In this document: piece by piece, positions 1 to 5,055 of the stretch
Position numbering within the stretch: the first letter of the stretch is position 1
How the letters are laid out: each line of letters begins with the position of its first letter
Assembly (NCBI GenBank): GCA_024276455.1
Contig: JAJRXE010000383.1
Span: 1-5,130, forward strand
Reading direction: 5' to 3'
Length of the DNA stretch: 5,130 nucleotides
Origin: Calditrichota bacterium
GTDB lineage: Bacteria; Calditrichota; Calditrichia; RBG-13-44-9
Notes under the pieces: generated by a model
The model's input: only the letters and a program-made list of their open reading frames with translations
What the model was told of the DNA's origin: nothing
Databases searched by the model: none
Translations under genes and position numbers: made by a program

Positions 1-2
1 CC

Positions 3-290
3 AAGCCAGACCGGCGGCTGGCTTTACATGTCGCGACCTCGCCAGGAAAAATTAAGCCAGACGGGCGGCTGGCCTAACCGTAAAGCGACTCGCCAGAGTC
101 GCTGCTTGCTAACAGTGCCTTCTACAAGGAACTAAGCCAGACCGGCGTATGGCTTTACACGTCGCAACCTCGCCAGAAAAAATTAAGCCAGACTGGCGGC
201 TGGCCTAACCGTAAAGCGACTCGCCAGAGTCGCTGCTTGCTAACAGTGCCTCCTACAAGGAACTAAGCCAGACCGGCGTCTGGCTTTACC
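3..290. repeat. Left array of a 131-bp composite hairpin module (two copies plus a partial third)
   Basis: Module starts fall at 3, 134 and 265, so the period is exactly 131 bp. Each module reads, in order: hairpin H1 (arms AAGCCAGAC and GTCTGGCTT around a 4-nt loop), a spacer containing GTCGCGACCTCGCCAG and an A-rich run, a second H1, hairpin H2 (arms AGCGACTC and GAGTCGCT around loop GCCA; 84-103 and 215-234), and a linker ending in CAAGGAACT. The third copy stops after a perfect H1 at 265-286. H1 copies at 3, 54, 134 and 185 carry one or two arm changes, so this array looks partly decayed. The hexamer GCCAGA begins at 5, 56, 92, 136, 172, 187, 223 and 267. No coding potential was seen. The repeat and hairpins are read directly; any function is unknown. 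It is not a CRISPR because the spacers are not unique. Confidence 0.9.
265..286. repeat. Perfect H1 hairpin ending the left array
   Basis: The arms AAGCCAGAC (265-273) and GTCTGGCTT (278-286) pair over 9 bp around the loop CGGC. This is the only H1 in the left array without an arm mismatch. It is followed by TTACCGTAACACGAATGA, which leads into a CACGAAT-type repeat, as the right array also does. No T-tract follows, so it does not look like an intrinsic terminator. Confidence 0.85.
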
Positions 291-422
291 GTAACACGAA
301 TGAATGCGGTATTTGACTGCTTATTCAATTGGCGATCGGCAATGAGGTGAGGGCGGATTCAAATTTCCAGTTTCCAGTTTCTCCCAAATGATGGCTTCGC
401 CATGAATTTTCCCGTTTACTTT
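291..422. other. Non-coding gap upstream of the ATPase gene
   Basis: No plausible gene is seen here. It begins with a CACGAATGAATG fragment (295-306), related to repeats near the right end of the window. At 362-380 there is a TTTCCAGTTTCCAGTTT tract, a form of the CCAGT-type repeat also found at 2205-2230 and 3190-3216. At 391-403 a small hairpin, ATGGC-TTC-GCCAT, is followed by an AT-rich stretch; its stem is only 5 bp and I do not assign it a role. Confidence 0.6.
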
Positions 423-451
423 TTGCTTTTTAGACGATAATATGTTATATT
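423..451 (+). promoter_or_regulatory. Candidate sigma-70-like promoter for the ATPase gene
   Basis: TTGCTT (423-428) and TATATT (446-451) are 17 bp apart. The -10 element matches the consensus at 5 of 6 positions but the -35 only at 3 of 6. A start near 458 would give a leader of about 20 nt before the ATG at 480. The -10 element lies in a small palindrome, AATAT-GTT-ATATT (439-451). This rests on consensus matching only, in an AT-rich region where chance matches are common. Confidence 0.35.
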
Positions 452-469
452 CGATTTAAAAATTATCGT
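434..469. promoter_or_regulatory. Inverted repeat ACGATAAT-N20-ATTATCGT, possible operator
   Basis: The 8-bp arms at 434-441 and 462-469 are perfectly complementary and enclose the candidate -10 element. The right arm ends 10 bp before the ATG at 480. The position would suit a repressor site or a leader hairpin controlling the ATPase gene, possibly through the ATPase protein itself. The symmetry is seen directly; the regulatory role is inference. Confidence 0.45.
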
Positions 470-479
470 GTTATTTGAA

Positions 480-1760
480 ATGACTTTTATTAAAAGAACC
501 ATTTTACCCGCCATCCTGGATCACCTCTCCGCCCGGGAAATTACCCTGATCACCGGCGCCCGTCAGGTGGGCAAAACCACCCTGATGAATGAAATCCGCA
601 AAATCCTGCAACGCAGCAATCAGCCGACCCTTTACTTCAACCTGGACCTGGAAAGCGATTTCAACTACTTTCAATCCCAACAGCGTCTCTTGCAAAAAAT
701 CCGCTTGGAATTGGGAGGTCAGAGAGGATTTATCTTTATCGATGAAATTCAGCGTAAAGAAAACGCCGGCCTGTTTTTAAAAGGCCTCTACGATTTGAAT
801 CTTCCTTATAAATTGATCGTTTCCGGTTCCGGAAGTATGGAATTGAAGGAAAAAATCCATGAGTCGCTCACCGGCCGAAAACGGGTTTTCGAATTATCGA
901 CCATTACTTTTCGCGAATTTGTGAACTACCGGACCGCTTACAAATACGAATCCACCCTGGGGGATTTTTTTGACTTGGAAAAGGATACGACCCATCTGTT
1001 GATGGAGGAATATCTGGCTTACGGGGGATATCCTCGCATCGTCCTCGAACCTCGCAAAGAAGAAAAATTTTTATTAATCAATGAAATTTATGACAGTTAT
1101 TTGAAAAGGGATATCGCCTTCTTACTCCGGATCGATCGTCCCGAGCTGTTTACCCGCTTGATTCAATTTCTGGCCCAGGGGTGTGGTTCGATCCTGAATT
1201 ATTCGAACCTCTCAGCCGATGTCGGGATTTCGCTTCCAACCTTAAAAAAATACCTCTGGTATGCGGAGCACACCTTCATCATCAAACGGCTGTCGCCTTA
1301 TTTTCGAAATATGCGGAAGGAATTGCGTAAATCGCCTGTACTATATTTCTCAGATCTTGGTCTCCTTAATTTTGCCCAGCATCGCTTTGGGCAGGAACCG
1401 TTTCCGGGGCAAAGCGGGCGGTTATTTCAAAATTTTGTCTTTTTAATCCTCCAGGATGTTTTACGATTTCATTTTGTGACCATTCAGTACTGGCGAACTG
1501 CCGACGGTTCGGAAGTGGATTTTATCGTTCGTTTCGGAGATCGCTTGGTACCGTTCGAGGTAAAATTTTCCCGCTTAAAAAAAGACACCATTAGCCGCGG
1601 TTATCGTAATTTTATTACAACCTATCGTCCCGAAAGAGCTTATGTCATAAACCTGGATTACCAAAACGAGATTAATATAGAAAATACCTTGATAAGATTT
1701 TTACCTTACTATAAACTTTATGAAGAAGAGTTCGTTGAAAGATTGAAAATTGAAAATTGA
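480..1760 (+). CDS. ATP-binding protein, AAA_14 / DUF4143 family
   Basis: The protein has 426 residues from the ATG at 480; an in-frame GTG at 468 would add four. I prefer the ATG because family members usually begin just before an IKR-like motif (here MTFIKRTILP) and because the GTG overlaps the inverted repeat. Neither start has a good Shine-Dalgarno site. The N-terminal AAA_14 ATPase domain shows Walker A GARQVGKT (26-33), Walker B FIFIDEIQ (84-91), a sensor-like SGSGS (115-119) and the family's TGRKRVFEL stretch (131-139). The middle has a winged-helix-like segment, SLPTLKKYLWYAEHTFIIKR (251-270). The C-terminal DUF4143 domain carries SEVDFIV (344-350) and PFEVKFS (358-364), which resemble a PD-(D/E)XK nuclease core. 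The length is normal for the family and both signatures are intact. The cellular role of these proteins is poorly defined; links to mobile or toxin-like loci have been proposed. The protein should be cytoplasmic. It is a lone gene, convergent with the minus-strand genes, and its last residues (RLKIEN) are encoded by a small ATTGAAAA repeat. Confidence 0.93.
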   Translation: MTFIKRTILPAILDHLSAREITLITGARQVGKTTLMNEIRKILQRSNQPTLYFNLDLESDFNYFQSQQRLLQKIRLELGGQRGFIFIDEIQRKENAGLFLKGLYDLNLPYKLIVSGSGSMELKEKIHESLTGRKRVFELSTITFREFVNYRTAYKYESTLGDFFDLEKDTTHLLMEEYLAYGGYPRIVLEPRKEEKFLLINEIYDSYLKRDIAFLLRIDRPELFTRLIQFLAQGCGSILNYSNLSADVGISLPTLKKYLWYAEHTFIIKRLSPYFRNMRKELRKSPVLYFSDLGLLNFAQHRFGQEPFPGQSGRLFQNFVFLILQDVLRFHFVTIQYWRTADGSEVDFIVRFGDRLVPFEVKFSRLKKDTISRGYRNFITTYRPERAYVINLDYQNEINIENTLIRFLPYYKLYEEEFVERLKIEN

Positions 1761-1762
1761 AG
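1739..1762. repeat. Short ATTGAAA tandem repeat overlapping the ATPase stop codon
   Basis: GATTGAAA, ATTGAAA and ATTGAAG follow each other at 7-9 bp steps, and the TGA stop (1758-1760) lies inside the third unit. Repeats of this style are common in the non-coding DNA of repeat-rich bacterial genomes. The true C-terminus may therefore have been extended or replaced by the repeat. The downstream GAATT-GTC-AATTC hairpin (1762-1774) is too AT-rich to call a terminator. Confidence 0.5.
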
Positions 1763-2047
1763 AATTGTCAATTCCTAAAAAAATTTACAATTTTTCTTTA
1801 CGTTTCTCTGCGCCTCCTTTACGATCTTTGCGTTTAATTAATTTTTTCTTACCACTCCCATAGGGAGCCCCTTTCAGGACAGAGAATGCCAAGAAGGCAC
1901 AAAGCTTACTAAAAATTCCCAATAACAAGTAATTTCTCCGTCAAAGCCGGATCTGGCGAAGGCCGGACAAAATTCGAATTTACATCGACCGAAACAAAAA
2001 TATTTTTTATTTTTCTAAAACTCCAGGCTAGAGCAGCATAAATAAAG

Positions 2048-2069
2048 ATTCCGGCACTTCGGCCGGAAT
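2048..2069 (-). terminator. Possible intrinsic terminator for the minus-strand genes
   Basis: Read on the minus strand, ATTCCGGC and GCCGGAAT form an 8-bp GC-rich stem around CGAAGT, followed by CTTTATTTAT. It lies about 220 bp past the glycosyltransferase stop. The T-tract is interrupted, and hairpins of the ATTCCGGC type are also common dispersed repeats, so the terminator role is uncertain. On the plus strand the stem is followed by GACCTAAAAAGG, so it would not terminate the ATPase transcript. Confidence 0.4.
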
Positions 2070-2236
2070 GACCTAAAAAGGAAAGATCCAGGTGAACAGA
2101 TTTCTCGCTTTCGCTCGAAATGGCAGCGAATGCATTTACCCGGTTATTTTCCTTCCGGCTTCCCCAACAAATGGATACAGAATATCTTACGTTTTTATCC
2201 AGGCAACCAGCATCCAGTGTCCAGTTTGGGTGATTG

Positions 2237-2290
2237 ATATTTGGAATTTGATTATTGTTTGTTATTTGTTTTTTTGGAATTGGGGATTTC
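2237..2290. repeat. AT-rich TTTGGAATTTG repeat, copy A
   Basis: This tract shares TTTGGAATTTG, GTTATTTG and GGAATT(T)GGG blocks with copy C (3611-3655), in the same orientation; copy B (3081-3215) is in the opposite orientation. It abuts the 3' end of the glycosyltransferase gene. Confidence 0.6.
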
Positions 2291-2291
2291 T

Positions 2292-3011
2292 TCAGTATCC
2301 CCGCAGGTTGTACTTCAGGATGCACCACAGCGCCCACAGCCCATCCCGCCAGTTAATTTTTTTCCCTTCCGCATAGGTGCGGCCACTGTAAGAGATGCCC
2401 ACTTCGTAAATGCGGTAATTGTTTTGGCGGGCCAGACGAGCCACCTTGGCGGTAATTTCCGGCTCGAAACCGAAGCGATCTTCTTCGATGGTAATCTCCT
2501 TCAACACCTCGGCTTTGAACACTTTATAGCACACCTCCATATCGGTAAGATTTAAATCGGTGAAGAGGTTGGAGAGAAAAGTGAGGAATTTATTGCCCAT
2601 ATAGTGCCAGAAGTAAAGCACCCGGTGGGAATCGCCGCCCCAGAAGCGGGAGCCGTACACCACCTCCGCTTTGCCCTCCAGGATGGGTTTGAGAAGACGA
2701 GGGTAATCGCGGGGATCGTATTCCAGATCGGCGTCCTGGATCAGGATGATTTCGCCGCTGGCCGCCTGGAACCCGGTGCGCAGGGCCGCCCCTTTCCCCC
2801 GATTGACCCGATGCCGTTCCAGCACATCGATGAGTCCTTCCCGCCGTAGTTCCTCCGCCAGCTCGCCGGTACCGTCGGTGGAACAATCGTCCACCACCAC
2901 AATCTCCTTCTCCACTTCCAGAGAAGATAAGTCCACCTCACGCACCGCCTGTAAAATTTCCCGCAAAGTTTTCACTTCGTTATAAGCCGGAATGATAATA
3001 CTGAGTTTCAC
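2292..3011 (-). CDS. Glycosyltransferase family 2, polyprenyl/dolichyl-phosphate mannose synthase-like
   Basis: The protein has 239 residues and a single GT-A catalytic domain. The order of motifs is typical of DPM1-like GT2 enzymes: SIIIPAYNE (4-12), VVVDDCSTDGT (38-48), NRGKGAALRTGF (70-81), the metal-binding QDADLEYDP (92-100), YGSRF (119-123), DMEVCYKVF (157-165), FGFEPEITAKVAR (180-192) and EVGISYSGRTYAEGKKINWRDG (203-224). There is no signal peptide and no C-terminal membrane pair, so it is probably a cytoplasmic, membrane-associated enzyme. The family transfers a sugar from a nucleotide sugar to polyprenyl phosphate or to a growing glycan; the actual donor and acceptor cannot be read from the sequence. 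The start is a GTG with GAGG five bases upstream. It lies 206 bp downstream of the four-helix-bundle gene, on the same strand as the sugar dehydrogenase, which supports a role in surface glycan synthesis. Confidence 0.95.
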   Translation of the reverse strand: MKLSIIIPAYNEVKTLREILQAVREVDLSSLEVEKEIVVVDDCSTDGTGELAEELRREGLIDVLERHRVNRGKGAALRTGFQAASGEIILIQDADLEYDPRDYPRLLKPILEGKAEVVYGSRFWGGDSHRVLYFWHYMGNKFLTFLSNLFTDLNLTDMEVCYKVFKAEVLKEITIEEDRFGFEPEITAKVARLARQNNYRIYEVGISYSGRTYAEGKKINWRDGLWALWCILKYNLRGY

Positions 3012-3016
3012 CTTTT

Positions 3017-3023
3017 CCTCTCC
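3017..3023 (-). promoter_or_regulatory. Ribosome binding site supporting the GTG start of the glycosyltransferase
   Basis: On the minus strand GGAGAGG is followed by five bases (AAAAG) and then GTG. This decides for the GTG at 3011, which also places the first beta strand (KLSIIIPAYNE) directly after the start, as in the family. Confidence 0.7.
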
Positions 3024-3080
3024 GAATTAATTTTCTAACGATCCAGGTAAAATTCAATTTCAAAGCAAGGAAAGTTTTTT

Positions 3081-3215
3081 AAATTCCAAGCACCAAATCT
3101 TAAATTCCAAATTCCAAAAAACAAATCTCAAATAAATTCGAAATTCGAAATCTCAATGATCAAAACAAAAGCAATCTCCAATACCGAGTATCTTGTATCC
3201 GGTATCCAGTTTCCA
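3081..3215. repeat. AT-rich CCAAATTCC repeat, copy B, with a CCAGT-type tract
   Basis: The stretch holds AAATTCCAAGCACCAAATC, AAATTCCAAATTCCAAA, AATTCGAAATTCGAAATC and, at 3187-3216, a GTATCC/TTTCCAGTTT tract. It is in inverted orientation to copies A and C. It fills most of the 206-bp gap between the four-helix-bundle stop and the glycosyltransferase start; no gene is seen in it. Confidence 0.65.
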
Positions 3216-3217
3216 GT

Positions 3218-3607
3218 TTATTTACATTTTTCGATAATGGAAGAAAATATTTTTTTTAATTCGGTTGCTTCCTGGATTAACTGATTAGCCTCCTGGTGGT
3301 ATTGCAAGTCATTATTATCACGAAGTAATTTTAACCAATAAATACTTTCCTTAGATTCCTTCCGGCTTATTTTTATTCGCATCAGGAAATCTTTTTTGCT
3401 TAACGCCTCATTTGCTTCAATATAATTTGCTCCAACTGAGCCGGATGATTTAATTAGTTGCCGGCTATCTTCCAAATTTGCAGATGTTCTCGGCAACATT
3501 TTCACAAATTTTCTCACGGAGAGAGCAAACTGATATGTCCTTTCCTCCAAATCATAAATGAATCTATCTTCCCTGACCATCCAGAATTCATTACGAGTTT
3601 CGGTCAT
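3218..3607 (-). CDS. Four-helix-bundle protein, 23S-rRNA intervening-sequence (S23) family
   Basis: The protein has 129 residues and carries the family signature clearly: IYDLEERTYQFALSVRKFV (17-35), LPRTSANLEDSRQLIKSSGS (38-57), VGANYIEANEALSKKDFLMR (58-77) and IKISRKESKESIYWLKLL (78-95), followed by a charged final helix (about 103-127). Four amphipathic helices are expected; known members form pentamers. The family was first found in insertions inside 23S rRNA genes, but many copies, like this one, sit in ordinary intergenic DNA. Its function is unknown, though nucleic-acid binding has been suggested. No Shine-Dalgarno site precedes the ATG at 3607; a start at codon 10 (MVREDRF) is also possible and closer to the usual N-terminus. 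The gene lies between the sugar dehydrogenase and the glycosyltransferase with inverted AT-rich repeats on both sides, which suggests that the unit was inserted. Confidence 0.93.
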   Translation of the reverse strand: MTETRNEFWMVREDRFIYDLEERTYQFALSVRKFVKMLPRTSANLEDSRQLIKSSGSVGANYIEANEALSKKDFLMRIKISRKESKESIYWLKLLRDNNDLQYHQEANQLIQEATELKKIFSSIIEKCK

Positions 3608-3610
3608 TGT

Positions 3611-3655
3611 AGTTTGGTTACTATTTGTTATTTGGAATTTGGGATTTGGAATTTT
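3611..3655. repeat. AT-rich TTTGGAATTTGGG repeat, copy C
   Basis: AGTTTGG, TTTGTTATTTGGAATTTGGG and ATTTGGAATTTT follow each other here. The reverse complement matches the CCAAATTCCAAA core of copy B on the other side of the four-helix-bundle gene, so the two form imperfect inverted flanks. The tract ends four bases from the gene's start codon and occupies the place where its ribosome binding site would lie. Confidence 0.65.
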
Positions 3656-3730
3656 ACCTCGCTATTCTTTTTGTATGAACTATCGAAAACCAATCGGCAA
3701 AATAGTTGTGTTTATATTTCACTTTCCTTT

Positions 3731-3770
3731 GTTTCTCTGCGCCTATTCAACGAATTTTGCGGTGATTCAT
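3731..3770. repeat. CTCTGCGCC-type repeat next to the sugar dehydrogenase stop
   Basis: GTTTCTCTGCGCCT (3731-3744) is identical over 14 bases to 1802-1815 in the convergent gap. It continues as TTTTGCGGTGATTCAT, the usual ending of this widespread bacterial intergenic repeat style (GCGCAGAG...ACCGC on the other strand). It ends within a few bases of the stop codon at 3772-3774. Confidence 0.55.
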
Positions 3771-3771
3771 A

Positions 3772-4719
3772 TCATTTTTTTAGAAACGGATGCACTTCTC
3801 TCTCACTGCCCATCGTGGGTTTGGCGTGGCGGATTCGGTAGCACAGCTCAATGGAAGGTCGGGCATCCCGGATGCCGTAGCCCCGCCCCGCCAGAATGTC
3901 CCGATACACCACGGTGTGCAGATCGGTGAAGCCGCCGGAGAACTCCACTTCTTCTCCATCCACGGTAATGGAACGGTAGGTGGTTTTGCCCTCTTGTCGC
4001 ACCTCAGCCGGCAGATCCGCCCGGTCCAGGGAAAGATACCAGCGCACATCGGCCCGTTTCAATTGCAGGAAACCGGCCGCTTTTTTCTGATCGGTGTAAT
4101 GCACCTCGAACCTTTCCACCGCGCCGAAAATCCAGAGCAGCATGTCGAAGAAATGAATCCCGATATTGGTGGCAATGCCGCCGGATTTGGCCAGGTCCCC
4201 CTTCCAGGAGAAGAAGTACCAGTTTCCCCGGCCGGTAATATAGGTTAAATCAATGCTGTAGCGGCGGGATTTTTTCTCCCGTTCCACTTTTTCTTTTAGC
4301 GCCAGGATAGCCGGATGCACCCGCAACTGCAGGACATTGTACACCCGCTGTCCGCTGTCGCGTTCCATATCTTCCAAGGCATCGCAGTTCCAGGGATTCA
4401 GTACCAGGGGTTTCTCGCAGATGGCGTCGGCACCCACCCGCAGGGCAAAACGGATGTGCGCATCGTGCAGGTAGTTGGGCGAACAGATGCTCACGTAATG
4501 GATACGCCGTTCCGGATCGCTGCGCCGCAATTTCTCCACATGGCGGTCGAAGCGTTCGAACTCGGTAAAGAAATCCACCTCTTCAAAATATCGATCCAGA
4601 ATGCCCACCGAATCACTCTTGTCCAGCGCACACACCAGGCGATTCCCGGTATCGCGGATGGCCTGAAGATGGCGGGGGGCAATGTAGCCAGCCACTCCGA
4701 TGATGGCAAAATTTTTCAT
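3772..4719 (-). CDS. wlbA: Gfo/Idh/MocA oxidoreductase, WlbA/WbpB-type UDP-N-acetylglucosaminuronate 3-dehydrogenase
   Basis: The protein has 315 residues, the normal length for WlbA. The N-terminal Rossmann fold begins MKNFAIIGVAGYIAPRHL, with the family's GVAGYIA nucleotide loop (8-14). SICSPNYLHDAHIRFAL (78-93) and CEKPLVLNPWN (101-111) follow; Lys103 of EKP is the conserved catalytic lysine. GNWYFFSWKGD (165-175) and SGGIATNIGIHFFDML (179-194) include the conserved active-site histidine at 189. WlbA/WbpB oxidises the 3-OH of UDP-GlcNAc uronate with NAD, giving the 3-keto sugar that WbpE then aminates on the way to UDP-2,3-diacetamido-2,3-dideoxy-glucuronic acid, a precursor of O-antigen, capsule or archaeal-type glycans. 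It should be cytoplasmic. The start has a strong GGAGG four bases upstream. No WbpE, WbpD or WbpI partner is visible in the window. The identification comes from recalled family sequence similarity; the pathway role is established for relatives. Confidence 0.92.
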   Translation of the reverse strand: MKNFAIIGVAGYIAPRHLQAIRDTGNRLVCALDKSDSVGILDRYFEEVDFFTEFERFDRHVEKLRRSDPERRIHYVSICSPNYLHDAHIRFALRVGADAICEKPLVLNPWNCDALEDMERDSGQRVYNVLQLRVHPAILALKEKVEREKKSRRYSIDLTYITGRGNWYFFSWKGDLAKSGGIATNIGIHFFDMLLWIFGAVERFEVHYTDQKKAAGFLQLKRADVRWYLSLDRADLPAEVRQEGKTTYRSITVDGEEVEFSGGFTDLHTVVYRDILAGRGYGIRDARPSIELCYRIRHAKPTMGSEREVHPFLKK

Positions 4720-4723
4720 TTCC

Positions 4724-4728
4724 CCTCC
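4724..4728 (-). promoter_or_regulatory. Strong Shine-Dalgarno site of the sugar dehydrogenase
   Basis: On the minus strand GGAGG is followed by GGAA and then ATG at 4719. It fixes the start and is the strongest ribosome binding site in the window. Confidence 0.8.
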
Positions 4729-4748
4729 GGTCTAATATGGTCTAAGAT
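4729..4748. repeat. Tandem decamer GGTCTAATAT / GGTCTAAGAT before the sugar dehydrogenase
   Basis: The two 10-bp units at 4729-4738 and 4739-4748 differ at one base and directly abut the ribosome binding site of the minus-strand gene. A one-helical-turn spacing would suit a protein binding two adjacent sites, but only two units exist and this could be chance slippage. No convincing -35/-10 pair was found further upstream. Confidence 0.45.
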
Positions 4749-4924
4749 ACAGCCCTTACATCCAAAACGAAATATACCAACGCGATGGGGGAATTGGAAA
4801 TTAGAATTTGGATTTTTTCGGGGGATGGGAAACCTAGCCCGCGAAACACACGAAAAGCGCGAAAGTAATTTTTGCCCACGGATTGGCACAAATATGCACG
4901 AATGAGACTAAAAGATTATAAAAG
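4749..4924. other. Non-coding gap with CACGAAT-type and TTTGG-type repeats
   Basis: No gene is supported here. GAATTGGAAATTAGAATTTGG (4791-4811) is a diverged copy of the AT-rich TTTGG repeat, followed by a T-run. GCGAAACACACGAAAAGCGCGAAA (4840-4863) and CCCACGGATTGGCAC...GCACGAAT (4875-4903) belong to the CACGAAT-style repeats that are frequent in non-coding DNA of many bacteria. The promoter of the minus-strand genes should lie in or beyond this gap but I could not place it. Confidence 0.55.
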
Positions 4925-4977
4925 TAAAGCGACTCGCCAGAGTCGCTTGTTCATCACATTACCTCCTCCAAGGAACT

Positions 4978-4999
4978 AAGCCAGACGAGCGTCTGGCTT
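4978..4999. repeat. H1 hairpin, right array, perfect 9-bp stem
   Basis: The arms AAGCCAGAC and GTCTGGCTT enclose the loop GAGC. The next H1 (5029-5050) has identical arms and loop AGGC, while the left copy at 265 has CGGC. Arms are kept while loops vary, as expected if the stem is what matters. Confidence 0.85.
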
Positions 5000-5055
5000 T
5001 ACACGTCGCGACCTCGCCAGAAAAAATTAAGCCAGACAGGCGTCTGGCTTTACTG

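Larger units (their letters stand above)
1761..2291. other. Convergent intergenic region made of repeat fragments
   Basis: No convincing gene lies between the two convergent stop codons. In order it shows: a CTCTGCGCC/CTTTGCG-type fragment (1802-1835), a CTCCC-ATA-GGGAG hairpin (1855-1867), an AGAAGGCACAAAG-type fragment (about 1885-1905), a CCGGATCTGGCGAAGGCCGG segment (1949-1968), a GC-rich hairpin (2048-2069), a TTTCTCGCTTTCGCTCGAAAT segment (2100-2120), a CCAGCATCCAGTGTCCAG tract (2206-2225), and an AT-rich TTTGGAATTTG tract (2237-2290). An open frame on the minus strand (2337-1909) crosses all of these and starts inside the glycosyltransferase gene, so I treat it as chance. Confidence 0.65.

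Noticed and set aside
265..286. Intrinsic terminators formed by the H1 or H2 hairpins
   Set aside because: The stems are GC-rich but none is followed by a real T-tract, and they occur in tandem far from gene ends.
3..290. CRISPR array
   Set aside because: The intervening sequences are repeated rather than unique, the repeats are imperfect and composite, and no cas gene is present.
1855..1867. CTCCC-ATA-GGGAG hairpin as the ATPase terminator
   Set aside because: The stem is only 5 bp and is followed by CCCCTTTC on the plus strand and by no T-run on the minus strand.
1909..2337. Minus-strand open frame of 142 codons in the convergent gap
   Set aside because: It crosses several unrelated repeat fragments and a hairpin, has no recognisable domain, starts inside the glycosyltransferase gene, and its residues (for example QITNNNQIPNINHPNW) are translations of the AT-rich repeat.
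2092..2555. Plus-strand open frames over the gap and the glycosyltransferase 3' half
   Set aside because: They are antisense shadows of a well-supported GT2 gene or translations of repeats, with no family motifs.
3218..3607. Remnant of a 23S rRNA gene around the S23-family gene
   Set aside because: No rRNA-like sequence is seen on either side; the flanks are AT-rich repeats and sugar genes.
3458..3929. Plus-strand open frames opposite the four-helix-bundle and sugar dehydrogenase genes
   Set aside because: Both overlap genes with clear family signatures on the other strand and contain translated repeat sequence.
3790..4905. Long plus-strand open frames opposite the sugar dehydrogenase
   Set aside because: They are mirror frames of a GC-biased gene; no motif or ribosome binding site supports them.
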